From Xiphophorus maculatus (taxonomy: Eukaryota > Chordata > Actinopteri > Cyprinodontiformes > Poeciliidae): a stretch of DNA of 64,000 nucleotides. Location: NCBI RefSeq assembly GCF_002775205.1, contig NC_036454.1, forward strand, positions 30,206,780 to 30,270,779, given 5' to 3'. Under the pieces are notes generated by a model, which did no database searches, had not been told where the DNA came from, and worked only from the letters and a program-made list of their open reading frames with translations. Every line of letters begins with the position of its first letter. Positions within the stretch are counted from its first letter, which is position 1. This document shows positions 13,601 to 25,506 of this stretch, one piece after another. Made by a program: the position numbers and the translations under genes.

Positions 13601-16600
13601 TATGTTACAACAAAACACAAACTGCTTACCGGTTGGCTTTCAAATATGAGGAAGGAAACAGTTTTTTAAAGAAGGAAACCAGGAGCAATCCAGACCTCCT
13701 CTGCATTTTACTCATACCTATGAACTGTCACCATCAAGAACTCCATGCTTTCTTCATACGGGTTGAAGCTTTTAAGAGGTAGCCATCATTCTTTTATTGT
13801 CCAGAGAACAAACTTTTGTCTGAACAAAGACAAAAAAAAAGAAAGTCTAGCTTGGAGATTACAAAAGGGACATTTTCGACGTGACTCCACATTAAACAGG
13901 GGGTTTTTGGTTCAACTCAGAAGAAGTCTCCCACTCCCTTTTCTCCACTCTTTCAAGTCTCCAGGCTGGCAGCCCCTCCATCCCCCCACAAAGCCTGACT
14001 GGGAGGACAATGGTAGACTGAGGGGAACGCTACAGGACACTGAAGGGTGGAAAGGTCTTTGACAGCTGGACAGAAAGAGGCGAAGCCAAACGCCCGACTG
14101 TACGCAAACAGCAGCACAACCGGCTACTGTACTGTACGCTGGACGCTTTTCTGGGTCAAACAGCTACTTTCCTTCAGTTCTATCCACAGCTGCTCGACAG
14201 CAAATCCACAACTAGGACGGCTATTGCCCAGCAGGAGGTGGGTGGGACGGAGGGAGGGGGAAGGGCAGAGGGACAGTAGGTAACCTACATTTTATGAAAG
14301 CCATCACTTGCTGTCATCAGACAGAAACAGTGCTGCATTACTCTATCAAAAATGTAGACCACCAGCTTTGAAAGATTAAAAATAATAATAATAATAATAA
14401 GGAAATGCTGAGGACGGTTCAAATGGCCGTCACGTTTATATACGCAAACTAGAAATTCTATTACAGACTTCAGTAAGGGTTCAAAAGGTTTGACGGCTTA
14501 AAGCTGAAGAATGCAACTTTTATCAAAAATATGGATCTTTTTTTACATATTTGCTGAAACTGTCACCAACTCTGGTGAAAAACAATGAAGTTTGTCACCA
14601 GTTTGCTGATCTGATCTCTGAATCAGAGCAGCAATCAGATCGACCAGAACTCACTTTGAGTTATGTGGCTGCAGGAGGCTTTAATAGGAAATGAGGGAAC
14701 TGGTTAAACAGGTTCCGAGTTGTGAGAAATGTCAACAAAATAAATACGGAGAAAAGAACTGAAGTTCTTCTGGGTTCACCTACCGTTTATGAAAAGTTCC
14801 CTTTTAAAGAACAACTGAGGATGACGTCATGCCACGTCTTACTGAAGCGGTGAACACAAGCATCGTCTTTAAATGAGTAATTAGAGAACAGAGAGAAAAA
14901 ATATCGATTTTAATTGGCTGATTCTTTAATCGTATGTTGCCCCAACTAGAAAAACCTGAAACTTTCATGATCAGTGTTTTTGACAACTGGTTTGATAACA
15001 GTGGTAATATTTTTATCTGCATTCCTACTTCACTGCAGTTTCAAGGTATTAACTAAATGAGTGAAGCCAACAGACATGACAGAGGTTTGCCATTCACTCT
15101 GCTGGCTTAGAGGTCTTTATGTTTGTAAATGAATTATACCTGAAATTGAATCCAATTCTGACATCAGTGTCTTGTGATAAATATTATAAATATAAGTGAA
15201 ACCAGTGGAAATGAGTCAAAAAAGTTGTTTTTGACCAGAAACATTTGGGTTTTTAGCTTCATCAGCCTGTTTCCTGTTTGGCTAATGGACTGTAACAAAA
15301 CATCATAACATTGCCTGGAATAAGTTGTTATTGTGGGGAGAATCCAAGGCTGCGTTTCCATTGTCCTTAAGATTGTGCAAATTAGAGGTATGAAAATTAA
15401 TTTGCTTAATGGAAACATGCCAATTTTGAAAAAAACAATTTTATTAATAAAATGTTTTTGCAGAAGGATGAAGTGGCTTTTCAGCTGCATCAAAGTCAGT
15501 GTATTTCAAAAAAGTGCAATAGAAACACTTTTTTCGCACCACATGAGTCACATGATCAACAACTGGATGTTTCTACTGATGGAAATGACAAGCAAGAAAC
15601 AGGAAGTGGTAGGAGAATGATAGTGTAGCGCGTTTCTTAATGACTTATCGCGTGAACAAACTTATTCACATACGATTCTTAATTTTGTTTCTTATTCAAT
15701 GGAAACACCGCAATTGCAAAACTGTGGCAGTTTTCGACATTAGCGGAATACTGGTGATGTTTTGTGCACGTTTGTAATGGAAACACAGCTAATGCTAGCC
15801 ATTTCTAGTATCACTAAGGAGTGTAAGACAGAATACAGAGGAAGGCCATTTAACATGAAACTGTTTCGTCAACAACAAGTTGGGACATGTCTGTGATTCA
15901 CTGAGGCCAGGATAGAGCATGAGGGATTAGAAAATAATATACGGTAACAAGAAAACTAAACGGAGTACAGCAGGGTTGTTTCATTTGATCTTTTTGAGTT
16001 CGCAATATTTCTCTGAATGGAACGTGCTGTAGTTTGAAATGTAGAATGTTTGAAACATTCACACTTGGATTAAATATCTATTTTTTAATTTTAATGGCTG
16101 AAGGAGATGATTGGCATGCTTCAAGATCAGCACTCTGGCTGTTTTTATTAACACTTTTCAGGATGAAGTGGGTCAAGCAGTAGATTGACAACAAGCAGAA
16201 AACTTTTCACCACAGCACAAGCTTTGAGTTTTATAATTGGAAAATCCAACTGGCAGACATTGGTTGATTTAGCTCCTGATACCATAGATTATAATCCACA
16301 TCTAAACAAACATCAAACTTTACTTAAAATAACTGGTTAAGCACTTAGAAAAGTGAGTGTAAATCTCTCTAAAGTGCAGGTGAAGCTTCTGCTCTACAGT
16401 GGGATAAGGTTTTTTCCTTTCAAAAGAACATTGATCCAATAGTCCCGATAAACCCAGAGGATTGGAACAGACTGCACTGTTTCTAAACCCAGTCCATGAC
16501 ACTAAATGGACGAGAAAGATGGGAATAAAAGCTAAAGCCATGCTGCTTTAATGCATCGTTGAAGTATCCGTTTCCTATGACTTCATTTGTGAGTGTGTTC

Positions 16601-19600
16601 AAATGTCTAAAGAAGCGAGTGGCATTAAAAATTCAAGTCCCCGGTATAAAACCAATCAATAAAGAATGGTTCCCAGTATTTTCTGTGCATGCGGCTACCA
16701 TACCTAGCCTGGACTTGCGGAGCTGATAGGACTCAAAGCTCTCCTGAAGGCAACTGTAGCTCTTAGTGAGCTGCTCCTTCTTGTGCTCCAGCTGGGGCTG
16801 CAGGGTCAGGTTCTGTTCGGCCAGGGTTCGGTTATTGGCCAGGGTCTTCTCCTTGTTCTGCTGGACCTCCTGCACCTGCAACAGACACCAAACACGTCAG
16901 CGGATTACCTGGATACACAGGTGACCGATGCCGAATGGCATCGACTAATACTGGCCTCACACATAATGAAAGCCCCAAAACGAGAATGAATGAAGCAACA
17001 TGAATGTTTTTTTTGTTTTTTTTTCCTACCAAAGGAGAACAAGTCGAACTGTCACAACAACAACACATTTTGCTGGACAATAAATTGTCCCAGAAATGAT
17101 TGTGATAAACGATGATATTGTCCCTTTGAGATCATTTTCAACAAATATGAAGATGATGGCATAATAATGGGAGTTTGCCTTCTCAAAGACCAATACACTT
17201 TAATTTTGTACAGAATGCTTCACACTCCAACTGGAAGATTTTTTAAACATCCAAAATAAAAACGCACCCAAACAAAAAGGCACTGAACGATCACACACAC
17301 AAAGTTTGAGTTCGGGTTTGGCTTCCATTGATCTATACTTGATTTACCTCCATAGAGTCTTTTTTTTCTTTAACTTTGCTTCTAGTTGGGACTAAAATCT
17401 TTTTGCAGTATATGTGATCGTTAATGCTGGATTTGTAATATCTATTACAATGCATGAAATTGAATACTTTATTTCTTTTGCAATCCCCATTCACACACAT
17501 TTCTGTTTTTTTTTTTGTTTTTTTTAATTAAACAAACCCTGACAGCATGTTTGACCAGTTCAAAAACTGAAAATGCGTTTTTGGAAAGAAAGTCATGAGT
17601 GGTGCAGAAAAGCCAGTTATTGACCCTACAGGGAGCCAATGCGCTTTCAGACAGTTCCACTCATCTTCCACAACTTCCCAGAAATTCTTATCCAATAATT
17701 TCCCATGACAATCCTCAAATAGAAATCAAGTGCAGGTATTTTTTTTTGTTTGTTTGTGTTAAAATCAATAATTTATTAACGTTGATGAAAATATACTAGT
17801 TCCACTAGCAGATCATCTCACCCACAACATGGGGAAAATGTTATAAGTGAAATAATCTGCCAATGGAACCACTTTTTTTCTCTTTAACACAAGTTTTTTA
17901 TATTTATATTTGCGCACATTTGGAATGGAAAGGCAGCAAGTGCAACACTTCCACAGGGTCAAGGGTCTCAAAGACGGAACCATGAAAACAGCTTCAGGGT
18001 CGATGCTTTTCAACTTCTTTATTGTTATTATGACCCAGATATGAAATTCCCAACTCAATCACAATGTATTAGCACCCTGCTTCCTGAATGGTACCTACAC
18101 TCTGATAAAGGTTCTCCAGAAAGTCCTACTCCGTCTTAATGTGCTGACGAATTGAGCACTTTGGTTTAATGTGAATTTAAACTGAAACTATCAAGACAAA
18201 TTTGGCAAAGAAACAGTGATAACAGATTAAAAAAAAAAAAAAACTACCACGCTTCTTATCAAATGACTCATTTCACACATCCACTCAGCACGTCAGATGG
18301 ACAAATATAACCGGGACCGAGTAGGAAATCTGTTATATAAAGCGACACCTCGGCCCTTGCGAAGCCTTCTGAGAACGTCATGCAGGAAAAGCAGCTCAAA
18401 ATGATTTTCTAACTTTGTCCCAGCACATCCTGAGGCAACTCCTTCTCTTTCTCGATGCCACGATGAGTGGCAATTGAAACGAAAACAAAACAAAAAAATC
18501 TTTAAGCCATCTGGAGCATTGAGGTTGCTCTGTCTGTGATTGTTTGCAGGGGGAAATTTTCTGTAAGGTTTCTTACCGTCTATAAAGTAAAACTATTCGG
18601 AGCACTTTCCTGTATCGACCACAGAGCTCCACTTGTGAGCGGATGGGTAAGAGTGTGTTGCTGATGTTCAGCGTATGTTAGGGTGGCACTATGGCAACAA
18701 TATGGCAGACAGGAGGGCGAGAACGCTTCCAAACTATCAGCGGCTCAAAAGCAAAACCACCACAACAGCAAAGTTTACATGCACGGCATTCCTTGATCGT
18801 AATAAAGAAGAAAAAACTTGGGAACAAAACGAATTCACCCGTTTGTCGTGTGTTTACACGCACCAGCTTCATACGTTAGCGTCGAGCACAGTCATGTCAG
18901 TTTACCACTTTCTGAATGACACGAACACAACAAGTGTGTACATGCCCGCCGTTCGGTTAACAAGTTCATTCCGAAAGAACTGAATCCCGTCAGAATATTC
19001 TGATTGGAGCGCTGACGTGACATACTCCGACAGAAGCTGAAGTCTTAGGGATTCAGCTTCTGCCTATTGGTTGGTTAGCGTTACAAAGCTTAGCTCTATT
19101 ATCGTTTATTGTGTTTCACAGTAGTCAGTCCCAGAGATGTGTTATCCATTTTCCAAAAAACGACCCACGCACCCGTTCCTAGAGCATTCTGGAATAATAT
19201 TTAGTTTTTAGGATCTTTATTTCCAAACGACACCCACATTTGGTTTCTGTCTTCCTTCCTTCTGTACGACCACACACACTGCCAAATAAAAATGCTTCAG
19301 TACAAACCGAACTGAGAAACCAAAGTTATGAAGTGTGAAGCCCAAACAAATCAAATTGTCTCAGAAACAAACTAGCTGTCCGACAGTGGCGCCCCTAACT
19401 TTATGAAAAGTACAGCTGACCATCTGCAATGTCCCAGCGCTAAACAATCTGCTGTAAATAATCACTGCTGAGTTATATCAGCAGTTTACTTTTATAATTT
19501 AAATTAATAGAAGTGATTAGATGATGGAAAAAAGTATTATGTTAATATTTGGGGAATATATTGTAAAACTGTGGTGTTTAAGACGGCCTGGGTGATGTTG

Positions 19601-22553
19601 TAAAGATTAATACACAAACTTTAACTGGAACTAGAGCAAATAAATGAGGCTTACATGACCAAGTTTTACAGCTTAATATGTGTCAGCCAGTCAAAGTTCA
19701 CCTCCAGAAGAAGCGGCACACTGTACCTGCAACTTATGCACTAACAGCAAAGCAGAGTTGTGCAATACATATATATTAAAAAGATAAAATAAAGCTACAT
19801 TGAAGCTAAACAAATTCACAAGATGTTGATTTGCATTATTCAAAGGGGAGCAAATGCTGGAGTCTGAGGATGTTTGAGTTCAGTTTATGACCGCCGCACT
19901 TTAGACTCTACTTCCCACCGATCTCAGGTTTCTGTGGTTGCCTTTTGACACCCGGCGTCTTTGTTCTGATCCGGAATACCGGTAAGATTCCATCCTGTTC
20001 CCGGACAGCTCCACCTTTGACTCAGGCACCTCGCTAATCCTCTTCCATGATCGTATAAACTAACCTGAGTCAACAGGTGATGCGTCACTGCACAGAACAG
20101 TCGCTCCCCCCCGCCCTCACCTGCAACCTGTGGGATGAGGAAAACAAAACTATGGCGACAAACGTGTTGTGTGTGGATGTTAAGCAGCAGGAGCGACAGG
20201 GGAGAAAATTGATAAAAACAGCGTTCACTGGTGTTTCTAAAAGAAGACGCACCATGCTGTGATCCTATAAGCTCCATCAGATCTACAAGCAGCTAAAGGA
20301 GCGGAAGCCATTAGCATGTTTTCTGACGGCAAGCCACCACCATCACTGCAACGTAAGATCAAGTTAACAGTGCCAGGGAGAAACCCCGAGCGCCATGACA
20401 ACAGACGAGTCAAATTCCTGTGCCCTGACGATGTGCGTTTGGTGAAGTCTGAGGGGGCAGTGAGTGGGGGGGTGGACATGTTTAGGCTTCACTGGTAGAC
20501 CCAACAGCAAGAGTTGGAGGCACTGTCATAAGGTTTTGTGAAACACCAGCAGCCTCCGCTCAGGCTGATGGTAAAGCCCAAGACGGAATCGAACCATTTA
20601 GGAAACCAGACGGAACACTAAGATGCACAAATGTGACAAAGCTAAACTAAAAATAAATAGACTCCTCCTTTTATTACAGTAAATATCTGCCTGAGGGTAA
20701 ACCTTCCCGGTGACTCCAGCTGGTAACGGCTTTGTGGATGGAAAAAACAAGGCGAGGCTGTTGATACTAGGAAGTAGACCATAAATGAGAGCATCTGATT
20801 TCATTGTTCAGGTACGAACTAAATAGCTGTATAAAGAGCCATAATCTGGAGGTGAATGTCGCTAAATAAACATGCTAAATAAATAATAAAGGCTCATTTA
20901 GAGACAATTAGAAACAAATACAAGGAAAATATACAGATATTTAAAATATTAAGCCATGTGAATATAAGAAATCCTTCATTAAATAAATACAGGTTGAAAT
21001 TAATGTTAAAAATGTGCAGTCACACTATGCAAATATAAAATTTTTAAATATAACGCTCTTCGGTTTCTGTGCAACGGTCCATTTAAATATGGGGAATATA
21101 TATAATATAGATTTAACACTTTTTCTCCTCGTTTGGTTTAAAGTTCTTCATGCACGTACCTGACAATTTATCGCAAACTTTAGTTTTTTTCATCTTAAAA
21201 GCAGTTGGGTAAGGTTAGCTACTTTTCGCTTTCAAATTTTTCATAAATATTGCGATTTTCTCAGTTATCACACTGCAAGAATCTCATAATGACTTAAGCC
21301 TGCAGTAGGCCAGGAGGTCATTTAAACCTGAACTGATTGGTTGGTCAGCACTGCTACATGTAGCTTCAGGCCAACCGAGAGAGTTAAACTGCAGGCTCGG
21401 TAATCTTAACTTTACTCACTACTGGGTCTGCACAATATATTCCAAGTATCTTGTTTTATATTGTTGTATTGATTTAAATATTTAGATTTGCATTATTTAA
21501 AAAATATCTATACTTATCTCACTACTAATAAGTGAGATGAATATGATGGACAGCAGCACTTGAGCGGCACATAGAATATGTAAAACATCTTAAACATAGA
21601 AATAAAAATGTTGGTATTCATTTCCTGATCAATTCCAGCTTGAATTATGCATTCCACATTTTTAAACAACTACACATTTCATCCAGTTACATTCAAATGA
21701 TCGCTTGTTTGTATCCGCTTAGTGGATTTTGGCCCTTTGTTTCTGTGCGAACAATAAGCAGTGAAGGGAGTCGACCATGTTCCGCTGTCCGCTTATCGAA
21801 CAGTAAAAGTAGATTTTGAGTTTTATTTTTCTTTAAACGACGAGAGTCAGTTTGCGTTGTCAGGCCGTCCAGTCCTGACGCGCCGCAGAGACGGATTAAA
21901 GGCTGATCAGTCGTGTTTCCCCACAGTATCGGTGTACCTGCACGAATCAAGCCGCCTCTGATTGGCTCATTTGTGACCCAAGTTAATCACGACGACATGT
22001 AGCTGACACTACTTCGAAGCCATGCTATCCTTTTAACGTGATTAAACTGGCCTGACCATTTACTAAGAGAAAAATAATTTCTCATAAACATTACATGGCT
22101 TCTCGGGAAGCTGTGCTCAGTGAGAGGAAGGTTGTTTGAGGCAAACTGTGAATGATCACTGTTAAAACTTAAACAATGCTTCCCTCAGTCAGCACCAAGG
22201 GTAACAATTTCACTACCCTTGTTTTTTTTTTCTTAACTCTGTAGACCTTATTTTTTTTTTTACACTAGTTACATATTTATACTTGGACTCAAACTGTAAT
22301 TTCAAGCTATTTCCGTCACTGTACCGAGCCTATGTTGGGAAAAGCACAACAAAGGCTCGACAGGAAGGAGGAGGAAAAAAAAAACTGTGACCGAGAGAAA
22401 AAAAGGAATGAAGAGCTAACATTGCAACAACGAGTGGTTTTAACTAACCTCATCCGTCTCCTGGACCATTTTTAAGAGTTTTTCGTCGTCCTCTAGAAAT
22501 TCATTAAGCTGAGTCATCGTGTAGCCGCCGAACTTGGTGGAAAAGCTGGACAT
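7704..22553 (-). CDS. vps37b: VPS37B, ESCRT-I complex subunit
   Basis: Four coding exons join in frame: 22449-22553, 16704-16875, 9336-9418 and 7704-8198. They give 284 aa, against 285 as I recall for human VPS37B. All three introns are GT-AG. The ATG at 22553-22551 starts MSSFSTKFGGYTMTQLNEFL. The Mod(r)/VPS37 helical core spans about residues 35-170 and includes TSLDILLALLQAEGAKIEEE and KRKLAHLRRVKIEKLQEMV. The rest is a proline-rich tail ending QRPPPRLAPQPGFIIQ, which matches VPS37B rather than VPS37A, C or D. The protein joins TSG101, VPS28 and MVB12/UBAP1 in ESCRT-I, which sorts ubiquitinated cargo into multivesicular bodies and acts in budding and cytokinesis. The next gene upstream is abcb9, on the same strand as in human. 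Introns 1 and 2 (5.6 and 7.3 kb) are filled with transposon remnants. No coding lesion is seen. Confidence 0.96.
8655..9046. mobile_element. Palindromic MITE in vps37b intron 3
   Basis: The left end reads CACTGCAAAAACACAAAATC and the right end is its imperfect reverse complement, GTGTTTTTGCAG. The complementarity runs through the whole 390 bases. For example, ACTAGTTCCACTGGCAGA near the centre pairs with the damaged arm around 8885. It is a long imperfect hairpin typical of teleost foldback MITEs. A fragment of the same family lies at 17780-17885. Confidence 0.75.
10650..10679. repeat. (CA)n microsatellite
   Basis: About 15 uninterrupted CA units within vps37b intron 2. Confidence 0.9.
11060..11137 (+). 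mobile_element. 3' tail of a non-LTR retroposon
   Basis: The sequence GTGCTATACAAATAAAATTTGATTGATTGATTGA-like (about 11100-11137) has the form of teleost LINE/SINE 3' ends, finishing in short TGAT repeats. The 5' part is not recognisable, so this is probably a truncated insertion in vps37b intron 2. Confidence 0.55.
11290..11480 (+). repeat. Dispersed repeat family R1, copy 1
   Basis: The block starts CAATTGTCCCAGAAAGGATT and continues through TCTCAAAGACCAATAAACTT to a segment with TTTTTAAACATGCAAAATAAAAAC. It is clearly related to 17081-17285 and, on the other strand, to 31470-31605. It codes for nothing and its ends are not defined here. Confidence 0.7.
12665..13012. mobile_element. piggyBac-type MITE flanked by TTAA
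   Basis: Perfect 14-bp terminal inverted repeats, CCCTCTATGGCATG (12665-12678) and CATGCCATAGAGGG (12999-13012), are each flanked by TTAA (12661-12664 and 13013-13016). TTAA target duplication with CCC-starting ends is the hallmark of piggyBac transposons. The 348-bp interior lacks a transposase and has its own inverted pair (GTTGCCCTCAGGCAACAAAC and CCCTGAGGCAACAAACCC). It lies in vps37b intron 2. Confidence 0.88.
13017..16703. other. Rest of vps37b intron 2
   Basis: Non-coding. It includes an (AAT)n tract at about 14380-14400. Its open frames are short, with no recognised domain, and I take them as chance. Confidence 0.5.
17081..17285 (+). repeat. Dispersed repeat family R1, copy 2
   Basis: It starts AATTGTCCCAGAAATGATTG and follows copy 1 through CTCAAAGACCAATACACTTT to CATCCAAAATAAAAACGCA. 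It begins about 205 bases upstream of vps37b exon 2 on the transcribed (minus) strand. Confidence 0.7.
17780..17885. mobile_element. Fragment of the palindromic MITE family
   Basis: The central part of the element at 8655-9046 is repeated here: ACTAGTTCCACTAGCAGATC, then ACAACATGGGGAAAATGT, then the inverted arm AAATAATCTGCCAATGGAAC. The outer arms are lost. It is in vps37b intron 1. Confidence 0.65.
17886..22448. other. Rest of vps37b intron 1
   Basis: A long intron with no recognised gene or clear transposon ends. Open frames at about 18290-18490, 18675-18980 and 19924-20480 lack motifs and overlap on opposite strands, so I treat them as chance. Confidence 0.45.
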
Positions 22554-22700
22554 TTTGGCTCTTGTTGTGTTTCTTGTCGCCTGCGCTCCCTCTTCTCGCC
22601 TCTCTCAGGTTGTGACAGCTGACTGCGCTTCCTTAACAGGAAGTAGAGTACAGGCCCCGTGATGCCTTCACGTGCGCTCAGAAAAACGAGGAACAACCGG
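22554..22700 (-). promoter_or_regulatory. Probable vps37b promoter / 5' UTR
   Basis: The sequence just upstream of the vps37b ATG has an E-box CACGTG (22669-22674) and an ETS-like ACAGGAAGT on the plus strand (about 22636-22644), and no TATA box. This suits a housekeeping promoter. The transcription start is not visible, and the factors are inferred from short motifs only. Confidence 0.4.
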
Positions 22701-22811
22701 ACTGAGAGCAAAGCCTGAAACTTCCCGAGCAGCGAAGAATGAATGAATGGCATTCTGATTTTGTGCTTTTAATACATTTCAATGTTCTGTTTTATCGCGG
22801 TGGAAGGCGCG

Positions 22812-22846
22812 CAAATTCTTGGGTTTTTTGAAAACCCAAGAATTTG
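22812..22846. repeat. 16-bp perfect hairpin with 3-nt loop
   Basis: CAAATTCTTGGGTTTT (22812-22827), loop TTG, AAAACCCAAGAATTTG (22831-22846). It lies about 260 bases upstream of the vps37b start codon. Confidence 0.9.
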
Positions 22847-24853
22847 GTAACTTTAAACATATATTACACACTAATTAAAAAAAAAAAAAGTTAGACAAAC
22901 AGCACCACTGAACTCCCGACCACTTCTTAGAAGAAATTCACAAGTCTGCCATTATTTTTGGCTGGATGTTTGACCAGTCCTCTTCAAGCCAATCCGCTTA
23001 TATTTTAGACAGATAATCCATCAATAATGTTTTTAAAGTCTGATGGACCTACTTAGAGCACCCGTGTGTTTCTAAGTTTCAATAGTCTTGATGTTGATTT
23101 GAGATGAATAGATTTGCATTTCTTGTCTAAAATTCCAACCATCCCCCCCAGCATAATATTGTGGTTTCCAACCCTCACCATCCAAACAATCTTCTTGTAA
23201 TTGCGACCAAATTTCTGAATTTTAACATTTCTCAAGAAGTTATGTGGCATGTCTACGTGGACAGCAGGGGAATGTTCGTCAAGTGTTGCAGGAATTGTCT
23301 TGAATCATATGTGATGCCAAACTGAGTGCAGTGTGCACCGTCTGACCTGAGACCGCAGGGCGGCGGCGTTGTTTTAAGAAATGAGCCGGAGAGCGACCAG
23401 GTACAGTATTGTGAGCTAAATGTAACAATGTATAGTGCAAAAAAACATTGAAGCCCCAACTGGGCTCCGACTGACTTATGTGGCGTGCCTCAGTTCCTAG
23501 TCGCTACCAAACAAAGTGAAAGATACAGAAGTTTTTACCCCGAAGATAACTTTGACCCCGGCCAACGTCAGTCGGTCGAAGCAGGAAGAGTTAACACGAG
23601 TTTGAAGGTGTCCACTTTGGAACAGGGGCCTTCTTTCTGGACCACAGAAATGTAAAACTAATTTAATCGCGTACTATGACACACAGGCGTTTCAACTGCA
23701 GTGGTCCAAAAAGAAAGAAAGAAACAAAAGAGTATGCACTATAGCCTATGCAAGGCACAGGGGGCGCTGGGCTAAAGGGGGCGCCTGAAGCAATGATGTA
23801 AGATTATTTCTATTTCTAGTCAGCATTTTCTGTATTTAGCAGCTGTTTATGCATGATGTGTAACAGTGGCACCACTGTATTGTGTCTGCATACACCTCAG
23901 AAAGTACAAAGTTGCACCCCTGTGCAGCTACTTCCAATTCATGGTAAACATGAGCCTGGTATTTCCTTGACACCTTAGTCACTGTCATTGAATCTGGAGA
24001 TTACAGTTTAATTGTTTTTGGTGACACATCCCAATTGCAATTATTTGAACTGATTTTTGTCATCCGAGTTTGTTTATTTTATCCTGTGTGGATTAGAGAA
24101 AATCCACCATAAATTAAAATGTCAGTTAAAAAAAAACATTGTAGTTGTATACTTTAGAATACACACACACACACACACTCACACACACATGCACTTAACA
24201 TGGCATTTACACCACAACTTTACAGAACTGGAAGCATTAAAGTAGTTGCCATAACAATATTTGCTATAAATTAGTATGGCTCCTTATCTGTTTTACAATT
24301 AACACTTTCTTCAAAAATGAGGGGAAGATCATACATTTTTTATACATACTTAGCGATCACACTTTTTATCATTTTCAGTATTTGAAAGTATATCCAGCAT
24401 ATGTAGTGCCAATAAAGGAATTCCCTTTTATAAATAAACAGAAATTAAAAAACAGCTAGACAGCTTCAAAGTAAAAAACAGTTACAGTGACATGTCAATG
24501 AGGTATTGCTGAAATAAAAAAGTGCATTGACAGCAGCACATCCCTTTTTTTAAGCTGATAAAGCATTTCGTGAACATTCATTCAAGGCTAGTGATGCATT
24601 AAAATATTGTATGAACAGATGCTCTCAAAATGCACTGGTCCAACACAGTTGAATTAATGGATGAATTACCTTCTGATCATTTCCTACATGTTCTCGTAAT
24701 AAACGATTTAGTTTTATTCCGACACTCTGAACCAGAGAATAATCTAAAACATGCAGCACACCAACTCTTGTGCATACAACTGGGTTATTGCACATTTTTA
24801 ATTTTTCATATTTTTTTTCTTCCAAGTTTGTTTTTGAGTTGAATTGTGTAAAA
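22847..24853. other. Intergenic region between vps37b and abcb9
   Basis: No gene recognised. It contains an (AC)n microsatellite at 24160-24190. Confidence 0.5.
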
Positions 24854-25226
24854 TAAGGGTTGTCCCGATTCGATACTAATATCGGAAATCGGTCTGATAT
24901 CAGCTAAAAACTGAGCATCGGATTGTATTGGCCGGCCTGCATCTAAAATCTCTTGTTCAAGCAGGCCAACAGAAGCACTCCACTCCAGCATTTAGTCCGC
25001 CCCAGCATTTCTTTCCAGCAGTGCTTGTATCCCACACACAGACCCATTGGTTAATAATAAATAGCTCAGTTGTTCTATTATTGTTCACAAGCCTTTTCTA
25101 GCATTCCACACTACAGAATAAGTAATAAAAGTAGTCATAATTTGTGCTGAGTGAATATCGGTATCAGTCCATACTCAAAGCTGCAATATCGGTATTGTAT
25201 CGGAAGTGAAAAAGTTGCAGCCCTAG
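24854..25226. mobile_element. Non-autonomous DNA transposon (MITE), copy 2
   Basis: Second copy of the family at 5693-6090. It runs from AAGGGTTGTCCCGATTCGAT to GTGAAAAAGTTGCAGCCCTA and shares the interior CCAGCATTTAGTC and CCCATTGGTTAATAATAA. It lies about 280 bases downstream of the abcb9 stop codon, so it may be inside the 3' UTR. Confidence 0.7.
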
Positions 25227-25506
25227 TGCAAAATATTTGTCAATTTATGTGGAAAAGTTGTGAAATTATTTATCTTGCTTTTATTTTATTTTACACTGTA
25301 TGCTGTTGAGTCCCCTGTACTACTTTAATGAAGCCGTTAAGTAAGTAGATGTGAAATTTTGTACAGAATCTTTAAAGTGACAACCTCTTTGGATATCAGC
25401 GGAGTGCTTTGACTTTTAGGGGATTTTTCCTGTCACAGTAGCCCAGACCAGCCTGATTATCATTCGCCTGTCATGTTGAAAACATTTTGCACTCTGCAGC
25501 TCGATC

